Positions 13,001 through 22,385 of a stretch of 64,000 bases of DNA are shown here, piece after piece (the stretch's first letter is position 1; every line of letters begins with the position of its first letter). The DNA lies in NCBI GenBank assembly GCA_032622095.1, contig CP136061.1, positions 132,688,087-132,752,086 on the forward strand, written 5' to 3'. Under the pieces are notes generated by a model. The model worked only from the letters and a program-made list of their open reading frames with translations. It made no database searches and had not been told where the DNA came from. A program made the translations under genes and the position numbers. Source of the stretch: Siphonodentalium dalli. Taxonomy: Eukaryota > Mollusca > Scaphopoda > Gadilida > Siphonodentaliidae.

Positions 13001-16000
13001 AAATGCAGGTCAAATTCGTGCGCGTCAATCAACGCGATGCCGAAATTCTCGCAATTATAATCTTGAAATATATAGTTTTTGGACATTGTTATACGATAAA
13101 TAGAATATGTAATTCGTATTTATCTAATAAACATACGATATAATGTCACAAACTGAGAACAGAATAGCGCACTCTATCTTCGCGTGCATATTATTTCTGC
13201 TAGTTACCAGGTGTAATTGGGCTTCCGGTGCAATGAAGTGACGTCACATTAACTTTTGCTGCCGATGTCATATAGCTATTTAGTGATTTGTGTTCGTTTT
13301 GGACATCATAATCATTTTATAGGTGTCATATGATAAATAGAATATGTAATTCGTGTTTCTCTCATATGATATTTATGAAACTTGTCACGAATTTTCAGTT
13401 TTCTCTCGCCAGAGGCTCGAGAAAACTGAAAATTCTTAGACTCGTTTCATAAATATCATATGAGAGAAACACTCATTTTATATCCTCTATATATTTTATA
13501 AGCACAGGAGCTCCAAGTTTCAAAAGTTTTGCTGAGATATTGCCACAGATAGCCAGTGGCTTTATTTGTGCCGATTTGTCTAATGCTGTTCATCACATCT
13601 GAGCTAGAGACTAGCGAGAGATTAAATATCAGTTTCGCCGATACTTGACTAAGAGTCATTTATAGTTTCCAAACTGCATCTCTAAATTTGCAATAATTTA
13701 TGCCCAAAATCTCTCACACTTTCATTCATCAAAAATCTTACGAATATGTCATTCTGAAATTATCTTAAAGATTTCAAATGGTTTCACTATCAAACCAATT
13801 TCGGTACCGGTAACTCTGAAATTGATCTTAACATTCTTAAGAAATTTCAACACATACTTTAATATGGAAATAAATCTCTCGAAGTTGATTATAAACTATA
13901 TTTATTCCTTTGATAAAATTCAAGTTAATTGAAATTACTTTTTTCTCTTATATTACTGGAAGTGGCAAATTTAAATTATACATACTGATTTCACTGGTGT
14001 TTTTGTTTGTTTTCTTTTTTCTGTTTTAAATTAGAAATTTAGTACTTGATAAATAAAATTTTAGCTGTTGTCAGTCAGGTATTTTAACTATGATTCAACT
14101 TATTTTAATTTGCATAAAATTGATATGGTACCCTGTGCTACGTATGTGTTTATTTATATATGTATTTGTTTTACAGTCGGTCAAAAGCTCTTCAGAGCTT
14201 GTGTTTGTAATATGTTTATATACCTCAGACTTTTAAATAAAATTTATCTATCAATCTATCTAGCAGTTTTCCGGCACATTATAGCTGTCTCTGTCGAAAT
14301 GCTTGAACATAAATGCCATGAAAATTTGCGAGCGTGTGAATGCGCCAAAAAAAAGGGAGACGAATATTTCGGCAATAAATAAACGGTAATAATTTCACCA
14401 ATTAGAGCTGTTAGATATATAATGGACAATTTCGCATATAATTAACTGCTACTGATAAGAGTTACGAGTAGCTGATAGTAGTCATAATTTTTTTTCGGAC
14501 GGTTCAAAAATACTTTCGCAGAATTAACGACTACGAGTGCGTTTGTTGGAAATAGTGCCGTTCAAACACTTGCCACTCGCAGTAATGTGATATGAATCTG
14601 TTTGCCGTGATTATTTTGTACTTAGTTATGTTGTTATCTGGTCACACATAGTCAGTGACATGTTCGATGTATGATTGCATGCAAAGCTCGCGTACCCATG
14701 TTTGGCTTCTCGAAAGCACAATCGTAACAACGCATATATGGCAAAACGACAATTGATAGAAAGAACACAAATTCTTGTGACGTAATACCCTATTCGTAAT
14801 TTGTATCAGTATTTGTTCATTATGCGAAAGGTGTCCAAAAACTATATATAAGAATGTCGTTGTGCCGCTAATTTGGATATAACTACTTTAATACCTGTTC
14901 CCATTTGATCACCCAGCGGGGTGTTAAACTTTAACCCTTCCATAGCGGGAGCCGCGCTTGTGCGATATTAAAGACCCTGTGCCATTGCATTCTCTTATAT
15001 ATGCGAGTCTCCCATAGGGAGCCTGAAATTTTACGAAAACCCTGTTACAATGTATTCTCTTATATATGCGAGTCTCCCTCCCACAGGGAGCCTCGCATAT
15101 ATAAGATAATGCACTTACTCAGTCAAGGTAAATAATGTTAGGCCATGCAATGTATTATCTTAAATATGCGAGGTTCCCTGTGGGAGACTCGCATATATAA
15201 GAGAATGCATTGGCAGAGTGTTTTCGTAAAATTTCAGGAAGCTCCAGTCATGGAAGGGTAAATTGTCATTATTTTCATTTTTACAGAATTGGTGCGATTC
15301 AGATAGTGGGGTATGTGATAGGAGCGATACTCGTTTTGGTATTCATAGGCGTAATGGTGTGTCTGTGTGTTCGAATTTTTAACCGCTCCAAGCAACAAAC
15401 ACAGCCAACACAAACAACAGGTAAGCGTGCAAGGAATTTGTCTGAAAGACAGGTGTTCCACACTAAGTTCACTAACCCTTTATTTACTAAATACTCATTG
15501 ACGAGTATTAGGAAATATTCAGATAATAAGTTCAAAAACGGTGGTTGAACCTATTATTTGAATATTTCCCTCCAATAAATAGTGATCATAATTCTGCACT
15601 TGTATTGTCTGATCTTATATGCCTGTCGTCTGCTTATAATTCATGAACATGCACCCCTCATAGTGAATAATATACCTTTCCAATATATACTTTTATATAA
15701 CTGATAGTAAAATCCATTAAAAGATGCCGTACCGCTTCCCTAATTTTTCTGCATTAATTCAAGCTTCAAACCACCACGTGGATTTGATACTGGTGCGCGT
15801 TTGCCTGAGGCGTTATTTCGCTAAAATCCTGATTCAGAATCTGGATTCAGATTACAGATTGGTCCCCGTACGACTTGGTTCGGCAAAAGAACAGACCAGA
15901 AATGGGCAGAATCGGTAAACGAACAGACCGTAATCTCAATTTCGTGGTAATCCGATTCTGGATTCGGATTCCGATTACGGACTCAAATGTTCATAATGTA

Positions 16001-19000
16001 AACAAACCGAGATTTCGCCACCTCGGAGTTTAAAAACACAATAAAACATAATAATCCGTCTCTTGTGTACAAATTATTGCAGAATATAAACGATCTATAC
16101 CAAAGAATTTTAAATGCGGAGACAAATTTGTTTTATTGAATGTAAACTGGGAGAATATTACTGAAATTAGCCAAATAATAACGCTATTGATAGTAACGCT
16201 GGGGGAGCACTTCGGTTGATGGCGAAGCAAAATTAAATCATTGTTGATTGTCACTTCCAAATGTCCATTTCATAATTCCATCCATAAAATACCGCCCGAA
16301 CGCATGTCGATTTCGAATTCGGCGGATACGTCACCATTGACTGAATTCATATGAACCTGCATGGATATGTCTTCTGCTGTGTTCGTTATTATAATGTTTC
16401 TTCTTATTCAAGAAATAGTAGAATTATATGATATCGATGGATTATCAGATACACGTATGTACTATCATCTAGTCTTATAGCAATTTCATGTTTAAAATGT
16501 TTTGTTTCGCTAAATGCAGTCGTTTTGCACAATAGTCTATGTATAGACAACATACACATGTTCTAGGGACGTGGTTAGATGTTTCGTCAAATTTCAGGCC
16601 AACTGCACCCCCCCCCCCCCCCCCCATTGAGAACCAAACATCAATCTCACAGGTTCGCAGAATTCCATTTGCTCCCCTTGGAAATATCCAACCTGACAAA
16701 CACCAAGATTGGAAAATTACCAACTTTTACTGGTTGAAAAAAATCAAACAATGAGAACGATGCCAACCTATATATGGTGTCAAATTAATGTCCAACTAAT
16801 GTTGTGTCATGCATGAAATTTCCGACTGCTGGAATGTACCAAAGTTTAGTTTAGATATATTTATTTCAATATATGTCAAATTTAGATAACACATGATATA
16901 TAACACATACATTTGTTTATACATACAAAGGAATTGGGGGACAAGTGATGACTCACTTAAGGGTACCCCCTCTCCCTATGTTATTACACTGAAAAAATAA
17001 ATAATTAGTAATGGCAAAGCAACATGACTACCAAAACAAGTTGAACATATATATATACAGATCACTGGACTTGCTCTCCCGAGTTAGTCATAAGTTTGTA
17101 TATGTATTTATTTAAAATCGGGTTTGTTTGTTGCGTTTGCTGGCTTGTACGTATCATTATTTGGAACTCTGAGTCGTTATTTCACTAAAATCCGGATTCA
17201 GAATCCGAAGCCGATTACGGGGGCGGGGCTAATTCCAGATTCTAGGTCAGATTTTGAAATCCACGTGGTCTCCGAAACTATGTTTAATGTTCTCCCAGCG
17301 TCAAACATGGCTCATGTATTTGACACAAGTATCATTTGTATCTTATATCTATAAAGTTCATGTTTGTTGTGAAAGTCATGCTTTTCTTCTATGTGTATAT
17401 ACACGGCAAATAATTTGCTGCCAATCCGACTTAATCGCATGTTTTTTTTCAAGTTAAAGTGTGTTTATTGATGAGGGCAAGCATATCTAAACGTGACAGC
17501 TCCAGGCCTCCTGAATCAAATTCCGAAGATGTTGTGAAGAACACACGAAACTTGTCAGTTGAACAGGGACGCGACGACGGGGGTTGGTTGGGTGTCTCGA
17601 CCCCCACCCCGAACTTTGGTACAATTTGCTTAGCTGTGCAGTCATTCATAAGTGAGGAAAATCAGGATTATTTTGACTAACTGTTCCAAATAATGATACG
17701 CACAAGCTAGCAAACGCAACAAACAATCCCGATTTTAAATAAATACATATACAAACTTATGACTAACTCGGGAGAGGGGGTGTCCAGTGATCTGTATATA
17801 TGTTCAACTTGTTTTGGTAGTCATGTTGCTTTGCCATTACTAATTATTTATTTTTTCAGTGTAATAACATATGAGAGAGGGGGTACCCTTAAGTGAGTCA
17901 GCACTTGCCCCCTTTTGTATGTATAAACAAATGCATGTGTTATATATCATGTGTTATCTAAATTTGACATATATTTGAAATAAATATATCTAAACTAAAC
18001 GTTGGTACATTCCAGCAGTCGGAAATTTCATGCATGACACAACATTAGTTGGACATTAATTTGACACCATATATAGGTTGGCATTGTTCTCATTGTTTGA
18101 TTTTTTTTCAACCAGTAAAAGTTGGTAATTTTCCAATCTTAGTGTTTGTCAGATTGGATATTTCCAAGGGGAGCAAATGGAATTCTGCGAACCTGTGAGG
18201 TTGATGTTTGGTTCAATGGGGGTGGGGGTGCAGTTGGCCGGAAATTTGAGGAAACTTCTAGCCACGTCCCTAGAACATGTGTCTGTTGTCTATACAGAGA
18301 CTATTGTGCAAAACGACTGCATTTAACGAAACAAAACATTTTGAACATGAAATTGCTATAAGACTAGATGATAGTACATACGTGTATCTGATAATCCATC
18401 GATATCATATAATCCTACTATTTCTTGAATAAGAAGAAACATTATAATAACGAACACAGCAGAAGACATATCCATGCAGGTTCATATGAATTCAGTCAAT
18501 GGTGACGTATCCGCCGAATTCGAAATCGACATGCGTTCAGGCGGTATTTTATGGATGGAATTATGAAATGGACATATGAAAGTGACAATCAACAATGATT
18601 TGCTTCGCCATCAACCGAAGTGCTCCCCAGCGTTACTATCAATAGCGTTATTATTTGGCTAATTTCAGTAATATTCTCCCAGTTTACATTCAATAAAACA
18701 AATTTGTCTCCGCATTTAAAATTCTTTGATATAGATCGTTTATATTCTGCAATAATTTGTACACAAGAGACGGATTATTATGTTTTATTGTGTTTTTAAA
18801 CTCCGAGGTGACGAAATCTCGGTTTGTTTACATTACGAACATTTGAGTCCGTAATCGGATTCGGATTACCACGAGATTGAGATTACGGTCTGTTCGTTTA
18901 CTGATTCTGCCAATTTCTGGTCTGTTCTTTTGCCGAACCAAGTCGTACGGGGACCAATCTGTAATCTGAATCCAGATTCTGAATCGGGATTTTAGCGAAA

Positions 19001-20081
19001 TAACGCCTCTGAGGGTACCAATGGTTTGTGTAAATGTTTCCACAAAGGCCTGAGTTCAAACATTGTATAGTGTATATATATTGTTTACAGTATAATGCCC
19101 AGGTCCTGGGGTATCTTTTTGCACAAATATAATTCATGTCATGCAAGGAATTCACCTTTAGCCCTTTTATAATAAATATACTCATTAACGAGTAATTACC
19201 CCTTAGGAAATATTCAGATAATAAGTTCAACAAACGACCACATTTACCACCAATTAATATGTCTGCTTATATTTCCCGAAGATCCCTCCAGATGATTAAT
19301 AGACCATTCCAAATGATTTTATAACTGAAATAGAGAATCCGTTTAGTACAGAAAGGGTTAAATCTTCAGTTTGTTTTTAAAACCCTCCGTGGATCCAACA
19401 TCGAAAGCCGTCGAAAGGCGCGATTTGACCTTGAATTGACAATTTTGAAGGTCAAGGTCAGATCGGGGTCACGATTTGACCCGCCCAAAACACTCCCCGG
19501 ACAAAAGTATCCCTAGGTATCAAATTTCGTCGAAATCCGTCCGGCAGTTTTCCCGGCCATTGCTAACAAACAAACAGACAGACAGAAGTCCAAAGAGTGA
19601 GAGAGAGAGATAGAGAGAGAGAGAGAGATGTACGTGAAAACGATATCCATTATTCCGAACAACTATCTTTTTCATTTCAGTAACCGTTACCAGACCACCA
19701 CCACCAGGACCTGTTCACTACGGACCTCCCCATACAGGACCACCACCGAGAGGGCCTCCTGTGGGACACCCGCCACCATACGGACCACCTCCGCCTAGAT
19801 TTAACCAGCCGCGTGGGCCACCACCACCTGGACCACCCCCACCTGGATTTAACCAGCCGCGTGGACCACCACCACCTGGGCCACCCCCACCTGGATTTAA
19901 CCAGCCGCGTGGACCACCACCACCCGGCATGTATCCACCGCCGCCAGGTGGAATGGGGGCGCACCCACCTCCGATGACAGGGGCGTATCCGCCGGGTCCA
20001 CCACCACCAGGACCTGCTGTATATGACGCGCCACCACCCGGACCGGGTCCAAACTTCTCGCCACCAGGACAAACAGAGTGA
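1002..20081 (+). CDS. Shisa-like / CYYR1-like single-pass membrane protein, four exons
   Basis: Join of 1002-1050, 4336-4462, 15287-15420 and 19681-20081 (711 nt, 236 residues plus stop). Every junction is GT-AG, and the phases (1, 2, 1) restore one open frame. Order of parts: signal peptide (residues 1-15); Tyr/Cys-rich ectodomain with six cysteines (C25, C39, C43, C44, C57, C58; motifs YCY, YCQYGCC, PCC); one hydrophobic span (about 62-87) ending in VCLCVRIFNR; then a Pro-rich cytosolic tail with a PPPY motif (134-137) and three 16-residue repeats. Six extracellular cysteines before a single span and a PPxY-bearing tail are the hallmarks of the Shisa-like family (Shisa, CYYR1, WBP1). These are thought to be adaptors that bind WW-domain proteins such as Nedd4-type ligases. 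The Tyr/Cys richness favours CYYR1. Function here is inferred from architecture only. An additional in-phase exon inside the 10.8-kb intron 2 cannot be excluded. Confidence 0.85.
1043..2012. repeat. Tandem duplication, about 470-500 bp x 2, in intron 1
   Basis: Copy 1 (1043-1512) and copy 2 (1513-2012) start with the same ttcgtacggtaagttca. They share ordered blocks: gaagaatccaccggctgac, aagatgacggcttgaaatcg, tcagtagcggtatatg and atatcatcaa. Divergence is moderate and indels are frequent, so the event is not recent. The duplication starts inside exon 1, so a second copy of the exon end and of the 5' splice site sits at 1513-1526. Confidence 0.8.
2013..2569. other. Intron 1 sequence, nothing recognised
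   Basis: AT-rich intronic sequence after the tandem duplication. I see no exon bounded by splice sites, no simple repeat, and no match to other parts of the window. Confidence 0.4.
2570..3690. repeat. Degenerate tandem array of ~150-170-bp units containing CCAAGATGGC
   Basis: About six diverged units repeat the order: tgcaaagagtaaaatccaag, ATGGCNGC...GGCCATGTTT, tcccatctagaggtca, agatccatatgaagtttggt, then gacgatcggatgagggatgt. One unit carries an unrelated insert at about 3255-3440. Further copies lie at 208-245, 41390-41740 and 42235-42340, so the family is dispersed as well as tandem. No coding potential is seen. Confidence 0.75.
3691..4335. other. Intron 1, 3' part; nothing recognised
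   Basis: AT-rich sequence ending in the pyrimidine-rich acceptor ctctatctctctgttcag of exon 2. No repeat or RNA gene is seen. Confidence 0.4.
4336..4462 (+). CDS. CYYR1-like gene exon 2 (six-cysteine ectodomain)
   Basis: Acceptor ...ctctctgttcag, donor GTGAGT at 4463. Entered with one base carried over, it reads through 42 codons without a stop: YCYTDGSDVSAGTTYC, then QYGCCGDTSF, then ALPCC. All six ectodomain cysteines are in this exon. It ends with two bases of a Ser codon completed by exon 3. The overlapping longer open frame at 4279-4587 is a shadow in another phase. Confidence 0.8.
4616..4636. repeat. (AAC)n microsatellite
   Basis: A short run of caacaacaacaacaac in intron 2. Confidence 0.7.
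4637..5180. other. Intron 2, nothing recognised
   Basis: A short direct duplication (caacatatcgtattcttgtt) lies at about 4967-5010. Nothing else is identifiable. Confidence 0.3.
5181..5304. mobile_element. Truncated TTAA-type foldback, right half
   Basis: The sequence runs through aaaaatcgaaatctgagatg, gtgggttcctcggctc and ccgccgaagccgaaatagta to aatcggattatgtatct plus ttaa. This parallels the right arm of the complete foldback at 30574-31029. The left arm is missing. Confidence 0.65.
5612..5965. repeat. Dispersed repeat with TCAAGGTCAAGGTCA motifs
   Basis: This segment contains gtgcaaatttggataaaagc, agcgagacccaaattgg and a cluster aggtcaaggtcaaggtcatc. The same elements recur inverted at 12020-12550. 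It resembles the AGGTCA-rich Helitron interiors near 52 and 58 kb, but no Helitron end was found. Confidence 0.5.
6006..6320 (-). CDS. Possible last exon of a small secreted Cys-rich protein (antisense in intron 2)
   Basis: Read on the minus strand, an open frame begins just after a possible acceptor (...actgatattag, about 6321). It encodes a hydrophobic stretch FVLLWFMVVLAARS, then about 84 residues with seven cysteines (FTCQGK, NTCVW, NACTI, GLCSS, SLCAL, YDCC). It ends NIFE-stop. The polyadenylation hexamer AATAAA overlaps the stop codon. Amino-acid composition and cysteine spacing look protein-like, but I recognise no family and the first exon was not found. It could be a chance open frame or an exon of a nested gene. 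Confidence 0.3.
6321..7245. other. Intron 2, nothing recognised
   Basis: AT-rich intronic sequence without repeats shared with the rest of the window and without convincing open frames. Confidence 0.3.
7246..7809. mobile_element. Foldback (palindromic) element with related upstream copy
   Basis: Positions 7652-7809 form a near-perfect hairpin: arms of about 70 bp run from gaggatctacaacgagtccc to attaggtctgga and back, around a loop of gccttt. A diverged relative (tagaggatccccaacgagtt ... aaacgagttt) lies at 7246-7310. The CGAGT pieces at the arm edges recur in the palindrome at 13353-13472, suggesting one superfamily. Confidence 0.65.
7810..8485. other. Intron 2, nothing recognised
   Basis: AT-rich. 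The 68-residue frame at 8163-8369 shows no recognisable feature. Confidence 0.3.
8486..8610. repeat. Pyrimidine-rich microsatellite (CCCT/TC)n then (TA)n
   Basis: Runs of ctccctcccatctctcccc and ctctctctctctccc are followed by tatatacatatatgtatata. The overlapping Pro/Ser/Leu-rich frames are low-complexity artefacts. Confidence 0.8.
8611..11314. other. Intron 2, mostly featureless
   Basis: No transposon end or exon was recognised over 2.7 kb. At 9480-9560 the phrase gcagaatcgt recurs several times, a minor degenerate repeat that underlies part of the 112-residue frame at 9283-9621. A hypothetical frame at 10427-10624 has no family signature. Confidence 0.3.
11315..11345. repeat. (GATAT)n/(TA)n microsatellite
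   Basis: Consecutive atgatatgatatgatatatt followed by a TA run. Confidence 0.7.
12020..12550. repeat. Inverted relative of the 5.6-kb repeat, with TTGACCTTGACCT motifs
   Basis: The segment has tttgaccttgacctcaaggt, tcaaggtcactttc, cgcttgggtctcgctctt and gcttttatccaattttgcac, ending near gagcccctactacac. These are the reverse-strand counterparts of the blocks at 5612-5965. A second partial unit lies at 12030-12110. Confidence 0.5.
12551..13089. other. Intron 2, nothing recognised
   Basis: No repeat or exon identified. Confidence 0.3.
13090..13472. mobile_element. Foldback element (CGAGT superfamily) and adjacent solo fragment
   Basis: Positions 13353-13472 fold into a long hairpin: arms gtgtttctctcatatgatat ... 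ttttcagttttctc with the loop gccagaggc. The segment at 13093-13145 (cgataaatagaatatgtaat tcgt) repeats the flank at 13325-13355, marking a related fragment about 230 bp upstream. Confidence 0.65.
13473..14464. other. Intron 2, nothing recognised
   Basis: Very AT-rich. The 104-residue frame at 14068-14382 is full of Tyr/Ile/Phe, as expected from AT-rich DNA, and is not called. Confidence 0.3.
14465..14830. repeat. Dispersed repeat shared with 60930-61385
   Basis: Ordered common blocks are cggtccaaaaat/cggttcaaaaat, ttcgcagaatt, cttgccactcgcagtaat, tgttatctggtcac, aaacgacaa, aacacaaattcttgtgacgta and cgaaaggtg. The other copy abuts the minisatellite and LINE at 61-64 kb, so this may be a piece of that LINE's leader. 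No coding capacity is seen. Confidence 0.6.
14931..15262. mobile_element. TIR element (TTAACCCTTCCATA) with internal palindromes
   Basis: Left end ttaacccttccatagcggga; right end cagtcatggaagggtaa in inverse. Between them lie repeated copies of cattctcttatatatgcgag in both orientations around ccctgtggga loops. A second, left-truncated member is at 21775-21888. The right end stops about 24 bp before exon 3 of the CYYR1-like gene. Confidence 0.65.
15287..15420 (+). CDS. CYYR1-like gene exon 3 (transmembrane segment)
   Basis: Acceptor ttattttcatttttacag, donor GTAAGC at 15421. The exon completes the split Ser codon from exon 2. It encodes IGAIQIVGYVIGAILVL, VFIGVMVCLCV, then the basic stop-transfer RIFNRSK and a Gln/Thr-rich juxtamembrane stretch. 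Cysteines at the cytosolic edge of the span (CLC) could be palmitoylated, as is common in this family. The exon sits between two transposon-derived segments. Confidence 0.8.
15472..15715. mobile_element. MITE, ~230-bp family (copy 1)
   Basis: It contains tactcattgacgagtattag, gaaatattcagataataagt, its inverse acctattatttgaatatttc, and ctgtcgtctgc. The same order is found at 19157-19362 and 27537-27765. It starts about 50 bp after the exon 3 donor. Confidence 0.55.
15808..19008. mobile_element. Giant foldback element, 1.3-kb inverted arms
   Basis: Left arm 15808-17167 and right arm 17683-19008 are inverse copies along their whole length, with a few percent differences by eye. Outer ends read aggcgttatttcgctaaaatc. 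Inner ends read gtatcattatttggaac. The 515-bp spacer (17168-17682) begins with ctgagtcgttatttcactaa, a third copy of the outer terminus. A CTG triplet flanks both outer ends (15805-15807 and 19009-19011), a possible 3-bp target duplication. The arms contain a poly-C tract and short frames, and the spacer holds a 73-residue frame (17459-17680). None resembles a transposase, so this is non-autonomous. It lies in intron 3 of the CYYR1-like gene. Confidence 0.8.
19157..19362. mobile_element. MITE, ~230-bp family (copy 2)
   Basis: TIRs tttagcccttttata and agtacagaaagggttaaa. Internal aaatattcagataataagtt is shared with copies at 15472 and 27537. Confidence 0.6.
19400..19600 (-). mobile_element. 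Helitron fragment, AGGTCA family
   Basis: It carries gcgcgatttgaccttgaatt, aaggtcaaggtcagatcggg, acgatttgacccgcccaaaa, caccccggacaaaagta-like blocks, and caaatttcgtcgaaatccgt followed by an acagacagacagaag tail. These match the Helitron interiors at 51.4-53.0 kb in the same orientation. Neither terminal hairpin nor CTAG end is preserved. It ends about 80 bp before exon 4. Confidence 0.6.
19598..19630. repeat. (GA)n microsatellite
   Basis: gtgagagagagagatagaga and following GA units, directly after the Helitron tail and 50 bp before exon 4. Confidence 0.8.
19681..20081 (+). CDS. CYYR1-like gene exon 4 (Pro-rich tail, stop)
   Basis: Acceptor ctatctttttcatttcag. Entering in the frame set by exon 3, it encodes VTVTRPPPPGPVHYGPP and continues to SPPGQTE-stop at 20079-20081. 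A PPPY motif (WW-domain ligand type) lies at about 19770-19781. Three 48-bp tandem units (phase marker ttaaccagccgcg at 19801, 19849 and 19897) give the 16-residue repeat FNQPRGPPPPGPPPPG. The opposite-strand Trp/Gly-rich frames are shadows of this exon. Confidence 0.85.
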
Positions 20082-21689
20082 TGTTCATATATATGGGTTA
20101 AGCCTATTTGAATTTCATGTAGTCAATATTCCCTTATATAGAACGTCTGTGACTACAAACGCGCCCTTGTCGGTATTTCTTTCAAACGATAATATTGCAT
20201 TTCCACATCTAACCCATTTACTGCACAAAAATCAGCAGCAAAAAGATACCCAGACCACTTCCGTAACTTATAAACCCCACCAGACTCTTCGTGGCCGCCT
20301 AAAGAAAAATGATAGCCATATTTACGTAGGCTATGATTTTCTGTTCCCGCTTAGGGAATTTCCCTCAATGATAATCGACCAATCAGCAGCCAGATTGTTT
20401 TTATGCTGCCTCGAGTTTCTCTAGAAAAGAAGCGTATTGCCTATTTATCTTCTTTTATCTGTTGTGGGAACAGACCTAAATTTGTGGAAATTTTATATAT
20501 CTGCAACCCTTGGGATGGAAACGTTCAAAATTAATACAGCTCGTACAAATCTTTCAACTGTTGGAACATTCCAATTTTACTTTTGACATTGGAATTTCCA
20601 ACTGCACCACCTTGAATCAAACTACATTGCCAAATCCATGAAATACCATTTGCTCCCACGTGTTGAAAATTTCCAACTGGTAGATTTGTATGTTTCTAAG
20701 CACAGGTCCCCAGAACAAATCATAGGATTAAGTACTGTTGGGGTGGGGTCAATTTTTATTCTGGAGACCTGTGTAAACATTTCTCCAAAAGTCGACTTTT
20801 TTTTTTTTTTTAAATATCACACAGGTTGTAGAATGTCACTATCAGAAACAAATTAAACCTATATATGTTTGATCTGTGTCAAAAATGTTTGCCAAAGCGT
20901 GTTTGTTGAGATGCACCCGCCCCTGTCGCCACATCCCTGTTATACAGATGTGTGCGCACTACGCATTGAACATTAAAATACCTGAGCATAAAATAATTCA
21001 TAACATGGCTGACATAGCATAACTCCAGTCACCTCTTTGTCACGACTTCGATTTGTTTGTGATTACATAATAATTGATCTGGTCACTTCGATTAAATTTC
21101 TCAGCACATCGCGTTCATGTAAACGGTAATGCGCTTTTATTATTCAGCGTTGAAAAAAATCATCGCGCGCATGTAAACAGCGCCCAAGTTAAAGCTGACC
21201 ACCACATCTCTTTACATTGTGGCCTAATTCCAGTTGATTACTCCACACATTATTAACTATTCTAACAGTTCTTGGTACCGAAAGGGACAAACAAAATATA
21301 TATATATTTTCAACCTCTCAAAAATGTATTATAATTCATTGTTTTTGTTGCTAAGATTCTGCGTACAATGAAGATGCTGATATGTGAAACTCAAGATTTT
21401 AGCCAGACAGATCCAGAGAAATTCTTTGTTGAAATTATCTTGTCATTTTTGGCTGGATTTATGCAAAACGTGCGCCTCCCCCTTAATATCGCCGACTTCC
21501 ATAAAATGTGGGTAAATTGTCACGCGGTTGCAGCGGTCTTGTCGAATCACCAAGGAAGATAACCCCTGCATGGAGTTTGCTATTGAGGTTGAAATTGCAG
21601 AATGTTGTTGGTGCTCACAATTTTCCCACTTGGACATGTAGTCGCTGGATCGGAGAATTCGGTCATGGTGCTGGTGCAGCGTTAAATAC
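20082..21689. other. 3' flank of the CYYR1-like gene; no clear poly(A) signal
   Basis: No canonical AATAAA is visible in the first several hundred bases. A variant ATTAAA lies at about 20970. Between 20540 and 20850 the phrase ttccaactg/cagttggaa recurs in both orientations; similar phrases appear inside the giant foldback arms and at 23800-24080, indicating another dispersed repeat. Confidence 0.35.
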
Positions 21690-21770
21690 CATGTGTCAGT
21701 GCATTCTCTTATATCTATCTATATATATACAAAGTATATCTATATATATACAAAGTCAATGTACATATTG
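21690..21770. repeat. Short tandem repeat (tctatatatatacaaag)
   Basis: Two to three adjacent units of tatatatacaaagt(a/c), preceded by cattctcttatatctatct, which belongs to the neighbouring palindromic family. Confidence 0.6.
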
Positions 21771-21774
21771 TTAG

Positions 21775-21888
21775 GCCAATGCATTCTCTTATATATGCGA
21801 GGCTCCACGTGGGATACTCGCATATATAAGAGAATGCATTGGCACATGGTTTTCGCAAAATTTCGGGAAGATTCAGTTATGGAAGGGT
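21775..21888. mobile_element. Palindrome plus right TIR of the TTAACCCTTCCATA element
   Basis: gccaatgcattctcttatat ... gcgaggctcc folds back on ggatactcgcatatataag ... gcattggc. It is followed by ttcgcaaaatttcgggaaga and the end ttatggaagggtta. This is the right part of the element seen complete at 14931-15262. A TTAA element starts at its very end. Confidence 0.65.
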
Positions 21889-21891
21889 TAA

Positions 21892-22385
21892 AGACACGGT
21901 TTTGTCTTGGCGGTGGGTATCCTGTGAAAATATCTCCACCCGTCAAAAACCGCCACAAACAGAAAGAACATCAAAATGTATATAGACTTTATCCGTATAC
22001 AAATAAGAAATATCGCATAAACAGTATGTTATGGTCATATGTTTGACCATTGTTTTGTAAACAAAAGCGTAAAAAGTAACTTTTCTGGTGTTTGTTATAT
22101 TATGATGGTAAACATAAAGAGCGTTCTTTGTTTGTGAATACCTGATATGGAACTAGTAAAGAGCGTTTATGCCATTTGTGTGTGATTAGCCAGTAGCATT
22201 GTGCTGTCTTCTGTAACACAATCAGGCTCTTGCTTAGGTAAAATATAGTAGGTCTTTATGATAACATGCTGTTTACGCGATGGTCATGGTATATATGAAC
22301 GGAACTGTATGCGTTTTACTGTTTTTCTGTTTACGGTGTTTGGAACAAATATGAATATTTTCGGCAATTAAGGCCGCACGTGCAT
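21892..22385. mobile_element. TTAA-flanked 494-bp element (copy 1, diverged)
   Basis: TTAA at 21888-21891 and 22386-22389 brackets a body that starts agacacggtttt and ends ggccgcacgtgcat. The interior matches the twin copies at 28911 and 29600: ggtgggtatcctgtgaaaat, ccgccacaaacagaaagaa, aacataaagagcgttctttg. Short TIRs and a TTAA target point to a piggyBac-type mobiliser. No transposase is present. Confidence 0.7.

Noticed and set aside
19677-20088. Minus-strand Trp/Arg- and Gly-rich frames
   Set aside because: Antisense shadows of the Pro-rich exon 4, which has splice-phase support on the + strand.
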